Positions 53,967 through 60,112 of a DNA stretch of 60,112 nucleotides are shown one piece after another. This stretch comes from Acidobacterium sp. Its GTDB lineage: Bacteria; Acidobacteriota; Terriglobia; Terriglobales; Acidobacteriaceae. Position numbers and translations under genes: made by a program. The stretch is from positions 1 to 60,112 of the forward strand of contig PKVY01000142.1 in NCBI GenBank assembly GCA_003131625.1. The letters are read 5' to 3'. Positions within the stretch are counted from its first letter, which is position 1. Each line of letters begins with the position of its first letter. The notes under the pieces were generated by a model. That model was not told the origin of the DNA and did not search any database. It saw only the letters and a program-made list of their open reading frames with translations.

Positions 53967-56126
53967 TCAGCTCGCGGTCAGAGCCGCAACCTCGTAGTCC
54001 TCCACCGACGGGATCGCAAACTCCACAACATCGCCGCTCGCCCTGAACGGAATCTCCTTCTCCGCCCGCAGCAGCGCAACCCGCTGCACCGTTCTCCCGG
54101 CGGGCAACTGCAGCCGCACCCGCTGCTCGCCGATGGGATAAAACTCCCGCAACCATCCTCGATGCGTATTCGGATTCGTGTAGTTCAGCACATGCACAGC
54201 GAATCCCGGTTCCGTCTCCCACGCAAACGCCTCAATCAGCCCGTCGCCCTCGATCCGCACCGGCGCACCATCGCCCGCAACCCAGCGAATCGTGTTCTGC
54301 AGCAAGTGGCTCAGATCCGTGTTGCCGCCGATCCATAAGCTGTGCTCGATGTTCCCGGGAAAATATGCCGTCCGGCTCCGGCCCTGCTCCCGCAAGACCA
54401 CGGCCGGCTCCGTCGTCTGCCGGACAGGCGGGTAAGACAGCTCCGGTGGATACGCCACGAATCCCGGCACCACCGTCAGCACCGGATTCTCGACCGCCGC
54501 CACCGGCAGCCGATACTCCGCGCCGGGCAGCCAGTTCGTGTCCGTGAATCCCTGCACAATCGGATGCTGCCGCTCGATCCGCGCGTAAAACGGATTCGAA
54601 TTCCCGCGCCGCCCAATCACCGGCCCCGCCGCATGAATCCCCAGCACATCCGCCAGCCCAATATCCCCCCGCCGATGATTCTGGTTCGAGTACATGCTCG
54701 TCTCAAACGTCGCCAGCAGCGATCCGCCCTGCTCCACGTACGCCCGCAACTGCGCGCACTGCTCATCGCTCAGCAGCGCGATGTTCGGCAGGATCAGCGC
54801 CGCATATTTCGTCAGACGCTCCAGCTCCAGCCGATCCTCATGCACAAAATCGAAGAAGAACCGCCCCTCCAGCAGCGCGGAATACAGACCGTCCATGTTG
54901 CGCTGCATGGTCATGTCATTCGGCGCCTGATAGAACAGGTTCGTCCGCTGCCCAATCACCACCCCGATATTCGCCATCGTCCGCTTGTTCTTGAAATGCG
55001 TATCGTGCTTCGCGGTCCAGCCAAAATATTCCTCGCCAAACTTCTCCCACCGCTGGTCCTCGCCCATCCCCGCCTCAGCGCCGATCACGTGATAGTACGG
55101 AACCATGCCGCTCGCCGCCGTCTCGTTCAGCCACATCCGCACTTCCGCCGGCGATTTGAAGCTCTCCCGCCAGCGCAGCGGCCCCGTCGACCACGATCCC
55201 GTAACATTCGCCGCCATCTTCCCATCCATAATGGCCCGGCACACACGTCCCTGCTGCGTGCATCCCCACACCGGTTCACCCTGCCCGCCTCGCCCCTGGT
55301 TATCGGCCTGGAACCACTGCGCCACCGCGCCCACCTGGGCCAGATTCGGCGTCGCATGGATTCCGCCGCCCATATTCGCGAAATAGAATGCCTCCGCGTT
55401 CTTCTCCTTTGCGATCCCGTCGTACAGCTTCCACAGCTCCATCACGCGATCGTTGAATTTCTCCCAGTACGCGGGCGTCTTCGCCGGCGGCAGCTTCCGG
55501 CAGATGGCGCAGTAGCACACCGGCAGGTTGAACATCGGCCAGCCGTTCATGTAGAACCCATCGACGTCATAGCGCGTGTTGATCTCGCGCATGATCGCCG
55601 GCATGTAGTCCGTCATATACCCGGTAAACATGCAGGTCTGGAACAGCTCCGGCGTATCGGGCGTCTCCAGCGCCTGCCCCTGCTCGTCACGCATGAACCA
55701 CTCCGGATGCGCCGCAAGCGCATCGCCCCAGTTCAGGTCCGGACTCATCCGCGCAATCGTCCGCATCCCGCGCTTCCGCGCCGCCGCGTTCAGCTCGCCG
55801 AAGAAATCCCGATCCCCGAGATACTTCCCCTTCCGATGAAACGGCACCGTCGTCGGGTAGCACGCCAGAATCCCTGTCACGCTGACAAACACCGCCCCGG
55901 CCTTCACGCGCGCCCAGTAATTCGCCCAACCCTCCACATCCATCACCGCCGGATCATGCTCCGTGATGTTCGTCTGCCCAATGCGCCGCAGCGTTCTCAG
56001 CCAGGGAACATCGCCCGCCGCCCTCAAGCCAGCCGCGGCATGCGCGGTCCCGCTCAAAGGGTCCGTCAGAGCCGCCAGCGTTCCCGCTGCCGCACCCGCC
56101 TTCAAAAAACTGCGCCGGTTAATCAC
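53967..56126 (-). CDS. Tat-exported glycoside-hydrolase-like protein (GHL6-type with trimerisation-like domain)
   Basis: 719 residues with a twin-arginine signal (INRRSFLKAGAAAGTLAAL) at the very N-terminus. The next 350 residues look like a TIM-barrel of the hypothetical glycosyl hydrolase 6 group (GILACYPTTVPFHRKGKYLGDRDF-like start, then ARKRGMRTIARMSPDLNWGDALAAHPEW and RYDVDGFYMNGW). A beta-galactosidase-trimerisation-like Rossmann domain follows (about 390-560: YAALILPNIALLSDEQCAQLRAYVEQGGSLLATFETS), then a small C-terminal beta domain. The start is the GTG at 56126 preceded by GGAGGT. The substrate is unknown; members act on plant or microbial polysaccharides. Confidence 0.8.
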   Translation of the reverse strand: MINRRSFLKAGAAAGTLAALTDPLSGTAHAAAGLRAAGDVPWLRTLRRIGQTNITEHDPAVMDVEGWANYWARVKAGAVFVSVTGILACYPTTVPFHRKGKYLGDRDFFGELNAAARKRGMRTIARMSPDLNWGDALAAHPEWFMRDEQGQALETPDTPELFQTCMFTGYMTDYMPAIMREINTRYDVDGFYMNGWPMFNLPVCYCAICRKLPPAKTPAYWEKFNDRVMELWKLYDGIAKEKNAEAFYFANMGGGIHATPNLAQVGAVAQWFQADNQGRGGQGEPVWGCTQQGRVCRAIMDGKMAANVTGSWSTGPLRWRESFKSPAEVRMWLNETAASGMVPYYHVIGAEAGMGEDQRWEKFGEEYFGWTAKHDTHFKNKRTMANIGVVIGQRTNLFYQAPNDMTMQRNMDGLYSALLEGRFFFDFVHEDRLELERLTKYAALILPNIALLSDEQCAQLRAYVEQGGSLLATFETSMYSNQNHRRGDIGLADVLGIHAAGPVIGRRGNSNPFYARIERQHPIVQGFTDTNWLPGAEYRLPVAAVENPVLTVVPGFVAYPPELSYPPVRQTTEPAVVLREQGRSRTAYFPGNIEHSLWIGGNTDLSHLLQNTIRWVAGDGAPVRIEGDGLIEAFAWETEPGFAVHVLNYTNPNTHRGWLREFYPIGEQRVRLQLPAGRTVQRVALLRAEKEIPFRASGDVVEFAIPSVEDYEVAALTAS

Positions 56127-56236
56127 GCAGACCTCCGCCGAGCCGCACGACAAAAATGCTCGAGCGCCCGCCGAAGAATTCTAAGGGAAGAAAAGGCCCG
56201 GTGCCCAGGAAGCGCGAGCCTGGTTCCAAGCCTCGT

Positions 56237-56584
56237 TCAGGGAAGAGAACTCAGCCGGTGCCGCGACACCAGCGGCTCAATGGCGAAAAAGAAGCTTCGA
56301 TAACTAAACGAAATCCTGAACACGCTGCCGTCGTCCAGCACCAGCTGCTGATCGTCGGGTTCGAACGCCCTCTCGCTGCAGTCGATATGGCCTTCGATCA
56401 CGGGCTGCAAAAAGCTCGTCGTACCGGGCGGCCGCGCACCCTCGCGCCTCAGTCGCACATCCCGGCCAAAACGGATCAACTTCCGCGTTCCGTCCCGCTG
56501 GATGACCGTGGCCGTCTGCCCCGCCAGGCTCTGACCCTGCCGCGGCTGCCACTCTGCCGGATACGTCCCTGCGACCTCTGCCAT
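56237..56584 (-). CDS. hypothetical protein
   Basis: A 115-residue frame from the ATG at 56584: MAEVAGTYPAEWQPRQGQSL, then a strand-rich core (TATVIQRDGTRKLIRFGRDVRL, QLVLDDGSVFRISFSYRSF) consistent with a small beta domain. The frame is open upstream to 56848, but that extension crosses the tRNA-Leu fragment and looks non-coding. There is only a weak ribosome binding site. No family recognised; it is near but not overlapping the Tat-exported hydrolase start. Confidence 0.5.
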   Translation of the reverse strand: MAEVAGTYPAEWQPRQGQSLAGQTATVIQRDGTRKLIRFGRDVRLRREGARPPGTTSFLQPVIEGHIDCSERAFEPDDQQLVLDDGSVFRISFSYRSFFFAIEPLVSRHRLSSLP

Positions 56585-56734
56585 GCCCCGAAGAGTAGCC
56601 CGCCTTTCGAAGACCTCGGAATCCCTCCGTGGCGTCAGCAACCCTACCCTCCGGTGACACACCAAAGGGGCATGACCACAGAGCCAGTCGCCCCGAAGGG
56701 AACACCCTCGACTCAAATGTCCTGAAATGGAGTA

Positions 56735-56760
56735 ATTGGTGCCGAAGAAGGGACTCGAAC
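56735..56760. repeat. 26-bp direct repeat of the tRNA-Leu 3' end (candidate att site, distal)
   Basis: ATTGGTGCCGAAGAAGGGACTCGAAC, identical in sequence and orientation to 57747-57772, which contains the CCA end, acceptor and T-arm of the tRNA-Leu gene. The sequence beyond it does not fold as a tRNA, so it is a displaced 3' fragment, as left by integration into a tRNA gene. Confidence 0.85.
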
Positions 56761-56999
56761 TTGAGCCGTTTAGCGGGCGTCCGAGCCCGCTGGCGAAATC
56801 CTGAGCGGAGCGAAGCGAGGCCCCCGCGCTGCACCGCAGTAGTGCCACAAAAAGGTCATTGCTTCATCGTCGTCAATGTCAGAGGCTGACGACCGTGATC
56901 CAATCACCAACAAAAGAAAACGGAAATGCGGACGTGTTCCTGGGGAAGACGGCCTCGCCGAAAGGCGGCAAAACTGATCTCTAAAGAGGAGCAATTCTG

Positions 57000-57659
57000 A
57001 TGGCCAGATGCGGCTATTCGGCGTCGGACACACTACTGAATGCGGGCGGCGAACTTGAGGATGCTACACTCCTGGACTTCTGGCAATGGGCGTATGCTGA
57101 CCTGTGTGACGACGAGAACAAAGGAATCTTCGCAGAGTGGCTGGTTGCGCGTCTCATCGGTATAACGAAGACTCGACGGATTGGATGGGCGAATAGCGAC
57201 CTGATCACTCCGGACGGCGTCAGGATCGAGATTAAGAGCAGTTCCTACTGGCAATCGTGGAAGCTGATCGATGAGTTCGGAGTCACGCGCCAACAGCCTC
57301 TGTATCCGGTTTCCAACGAGACGCGTATCGCATTTGCGGGTCTCAAGGCACGCGACGCAGTCGCTGTACCAGATCCTTCGATACCACCCGAATTCAAGTC
57401 TCACGTATACATCTTTGCGTTCCAGCGAGAGGCGGAGGTTGAGCGCTGGAATGCCTTGGACTTGTCCCAGTGGGAGTTCTATGTCCTTCCCGCCAACCGT
57501 ATCCGGGAGCTTGGCTGGAAATCGGTTTCCCTCAAGTCCTTACGCGTAGAGCACCCACCCTTGAGCGCATCTGATCTGCGTCCGGCGGCACTGCGGGTAA
57601 TCGACGACGTAAAGCGAGAGATGGGGATCCCGGCGCACCCATCTGAGGCGCGAGTCTGA
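57000..57659 (+). CDS. PD-(D/E)XK nuclease-like protein
   Basis: A 219-residue protein with a probable restriction-endonuclease-like fold: helix Glu46 (GIFAEWLVARLIG), Asp67 (NSDLITPDG) and Glu77-x-Lys79 (VRIEIKSSSYWQSW) form the E/D...ExK signature. It continues with DSH-like strand YIFAFQREAEVERWNALDLSQWEFYVLP and a helical C-terminus. The start is the ATG at 57000 with GAGGAG 8 nt upstream. Codon usage (AGA, CTA, ATA, GGA) differs from neighbours. It is the sole gene of the tRNA-Leu-flanked element, which suggests a transferred defence or mobility-related nuclease; this is inferred, not shown. No methylase or other restriction subunit is nearby. Confidence 0.75.
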   Translation: MARCGYSASDTLLNAGGELEDATLLDFWQWAYADLCDDENKGIFAEWLVARLIGITKTRRIGWANSDLITPDGVRIEIKSSSYWQSWKLIDEFGVTRQQPLYPVSNETRIAFAGLKARDAVAVPDPSIPPEFKSHVYIFAFQREAEVERWNALDLSQWEFYVLPANRIRELGWKSVSLKSLRVEHPPLSASDLRPAALRVIDDVKREMGIPAHPSEARV

Positions 57660-57748
57660 CAAGACCGGCGCCGGGTCCGCAACCGAAATCCTGAGCGAAC
57701 GCAGCGGGTCGAAGGACCTCAACCTAAACCTGACTTAATGGAAGCGAT

Positions 57749-57836
57749 TGGTGCCGAAGAAGGGACTCGAACCCCCACACCCTTGCGGGTACATGGACCT
57801 GAACCATGCGCGTCTGCCAATTCCGCCACTTCGGCA
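57749..57836 (-). tRNA. tRNA-Leu (anticodon CAG)
   Basis: The minus strand starts TGCCGAAGTGGCGGAATTGGCAGACGCGC-like (acceptor and D-arm of a class II tRNA), contains the anticodon stem-loop GGTTCAGGTCC with CAG, a short variable arm (ACCCGCAAGGGT), the T-loop GGTTCGAGTCC, and acceptor TTCGGCA with an encoded CCA. The seven-pair acceptor TGCCGAA/TTCGGCA is perfect. Its 3' end doubles as the proximal boundary of the 1-kb element. Confidence 0.95.
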
Positions 57837-57960
57837 CGCAAAGTCCTGCGCAGAACACGCTGGACGGCAGCAATTGCTAGTGTTACAAAGGCATCCACCC
57901 GTGTCAAACTACGCGCCCCGTCCCGCGCACCCACGGCGTTTCTACAGAAAGTCGTCTTCC

Positions 57961-58194
57961 ATGACCCTACCCGTTCAGCCCAAATCCATCCCTGAGCAGC
58001 AGGCCAAAGAGATTCGCCGCATCTCCCACGACCTCAGCAACGCCCTCGAAGTCGTCCTCCAGACCAGCTTCCTGCTCGGCACCATTCCCCTCGACGACGA
58101 TGCCAAAAAGTGGCGCACCATGCTCGAAAACGGCGTGCAGCAAGCCGCCGATCTCAACCGCCAGCTCCGCGAATACGTGCGCGGCAACAGCTAA
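57961..58194 (+). CDS. stand-alone HisKA-like small protein
   Basis: A 77-residue protein from the ATG at 57961. Residues 15-75 (EIRRISHDLSNALEVVLQTSFLLG, then WRTMLENGVQQAADLNRQLREYV) resemble the dimerisation and phospho-acceptor helices of a histidine kinase: His23 in SHDLSN matches the H-box HDLRNPL. No ATPase domain is attached and none is adjacent. It may act as a phosphotransfer or dimerising regulator. The upstream frame extension overlaps tRNA-Leu and is not real. Confidence 0.6.
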   Translation: MTLPVQPKSIPEQQAKEIRRISHDLSNALEVVLQTSFLLGTIPLDDDAKKWRTMLENGVQQAADLNRQLREYVRGNS

Positions 58195-58199
58195 ACCCG

Positions 58200-58275
58200 G
58201 CGCAACTCCCCAGAGAACTTAAACCACCCGCAAGTTCCCTCTCCGTTTCTCCGTGATCTCTGTGTCCTCTGTGGT
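58200..58275. repeat. 76-bp dispersed repeat, copy 1 (TCCGTGATCTCTGTGTCCTC type)
   Basis: Contains GCGCAACTCCC, then CTCCGTGATCTCTGTGTCC and TCTGTGGT. A matching copy in the same orientation is at 59608-59683. They flank the CE1-type esterase gene. Confidence 0.85.
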
Positions 58276-58284
58276 CAATCTCCG

Positions 58285-59577
<1,293 letters not shown>

Positions 59578-59607
59578 TCAACGCTGCTGCCCGATTCGCC
59601 TGGCCCA

Positions 59608-59683
59608 GCGCAACTCCCTGAAGAACTCAAAACACCCGAAAGTTTCATCTCTGTCTCTCCGTGATCTCTGTGTCCTCTGTGGT
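59608..59683. repeat. 76-bp dispersed repeat, copy 2
   Basis: Same orientation and order as 58200-58275, with the last 30 bp (CTCCGTGATCTCTGTGTCC then TCTGTGGT) identical and the first half diverged. It lies upstream of the esterase gene and of ssrA. Confidence 0.85.
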
Positions 59684-59718
59684 GAACTCGACCCGCACCG
59701 CCTCGAACCCTGGAGTGA

Positions 59719-59724
59719 GATAAT
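59719..59724 (+). promoter_or_regulatory. candidate -10 box for ssrA
   Basis: GATAAT in GTGAGATAATAAAG lies about 40 bp before the mature tmRNA 5' end, leaving room for a precursor leader removed by RNase P. No good -35 box is visible. Confidence 0.35.
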
Positions 59725-59762
59725 AAAGAAGCTGACAGGGATCCCCTGCTGCACACCACGGA

Positions 59763-60112
59763 GGGGGCGTCACGGTTTCGACGGGATCGATTGCGGCTTA
59801 GGAGGCATGTCAGGGTGTGGGCACCTGTAATCGCCTGCAAAACAAAAGTTGCCAACGATAATCTGGCACTTGCAGCTTAATTAAATAAGCTGCCGTCTTC
59901 CGCGGCTTTGCCTATGGGCTGTGAGCGGACGTCATTCAGTAGGCTGGCGGTTGCGGCTCGGTCCGTGTTGTTTGCGCGAGATCATCGGACTAGTTTCCGG
60001 CGCATCTTGTCCGTTCTGAGTGCCGGGGATGAAAACAAAGGAATCGGACAAAGCATGAACTCTCCTGGCTGACAGCGATTTCGGACGCGGGTTCGACTCC
60101 CGCCGCCTCCAC
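59763..60112 (+). ncRNA. ssrA: tmRNA (3' end cut by the window)
   Basis: Rescues stalled ribosomes by tagging truncated proteins. The 5' end GGGGGCG pairs with CGCCTCC near the 3' end, GGTTTCGACGGG is the tmRNA 5' signature, and TTCGGACGCGGGTTCGACTCC gives the T-arm. The message region ends ANDNLALAA-stop when read in the AAC-GAT-AAT-CTG-GCA-CTT-GCA-GCT-TAA frame; the resume codon is probably GCC after TAATC. The window ends at CCAC, so only the last two bases (CA) of the 3' terminus are missing. This is a one-piece tmRNA. Confidence 0.96.

Larger units (their letters stand above)
56735..57772. mobile_element. about 1-kb tRNA-Leu-associated element with a single gene
   Basis: Bounded by 26-bp direct repeats 1012 bp apart, one being the 3' end of the intact tRNA-Leu(CAG) gene and the other a truncated copy. 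A second pair of 14-bp direct repeats (CGAAATCCTGAGCG, 56794-56807 and 57684-57697) lies just inside. The only gene is the PD-(D/E)XK-like ORF at 57000; no integrase is present. Base composition inside is visibly lower in GC than the surroundings. Confidence 0.65.

Noticed and set aside
54342..56303. 653-codon plus-strand frame
   Set aside because: It is antisense to the Tat-exported hydrolase, is Arg/His/Pro-rich and has no recognisable motif.
56736..56830. Second tRNA-Leu gene
   Set aside because: Only the 3' acceptor and T-arm half is present; the following sequence cannot form the anticodon and D arms, so it is a fragment.

Overview
This window most likely comes from an Acidobacteriota chromosome (Terriglobia-like). 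That is inferred from gene content, not from a marker-gene tree. The pointers are high-GC codon usage, two giant Oar-type TonB-dependent receptors with N-terminal carboxypeptidase-regulatory-like domains, a bc-type complex plus caa3 oxidase in one operon, an EAL-HDOD protein, a Tat-exported GHL6-like hydrolase and several families of short dispersed palindromic repeats. It is mostly a housekeeping region with accessory patches, and most genes lie in short runs of alternating strand.

Layout. 1-2.2 kb: 5' part of alaS, then an ECF sigma factor/anti-sigma pair. 2.7-3.7 kb: an O-methyltransferase. 3.8-11.7 kb (minus strand): a respiratory operon, read as ctaC-ctaD-ctaE-unknown membrane protein-diheme cytochrome c-Rieske-cytochrome b/c fusion-ctaG, with several overlapping start and stop codons. 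11.9-20.7 kb: a geranylgeranyl-reductase-like flavoprotein, acpS, alr with an alpha/beta hydrolase, dnaB and mnmG. 20.8-28.7 kb: two TonB-dependent receptors. 28.8-37.7 kb: obgE, an MBL hydrolase, two glycosyltransferase-like membrane proteins, an EAL-HDOD protein, an alginate-export-like porin and trmJ. 37.8-46.4 kb: two MFS transporters flanking a gene broken by a stop codon, a LytS/LytTR two-component system, an amine oxidase and a gamma-glutamyltransferase-like protein. 46.7-47.4 kb: rplU-rpmA. 47.6-50.9 kb: a polytopic membrane protein, a small exported protein with five 21-residue CGPKGC repeats preceded by a 27-codon ORF, a YdeI-like protein and a small membrane protein. 51-56 kb: an OPT transporter, a repeat-rich 0.8 kb gap and a Tat-exported hydrolase. 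56.7-57.8 kb: a roughly 1 kb element at tRNA-Leu(CAG), bounded by 26-bp direct repeats and carrying one PD-(D/E)XK-like gene. 58-60.1 kb: a stand-alone HisKA-like small protein, a CE1-type esterase flanked by 76-bp direct repeats, and tmRNA (ssrA), which loses its last two bases at the window edge.

The most unusual items are the minimal tRNA-Leu element, the CGPKGC repeat protein with its coupled small ORF, an in-frame TAG right after a signal peptide (39328), a heptanucleotide repeat that has entered mnmG in frame and also abuts the start codon of an ArnT-like gene, and the repeat-filled gap at 53.2-54.0 kb that keeps the C-terminal remnant of a second hydrolase gene. No complete CRISPR array, integrase, transposase or IS element was seen.
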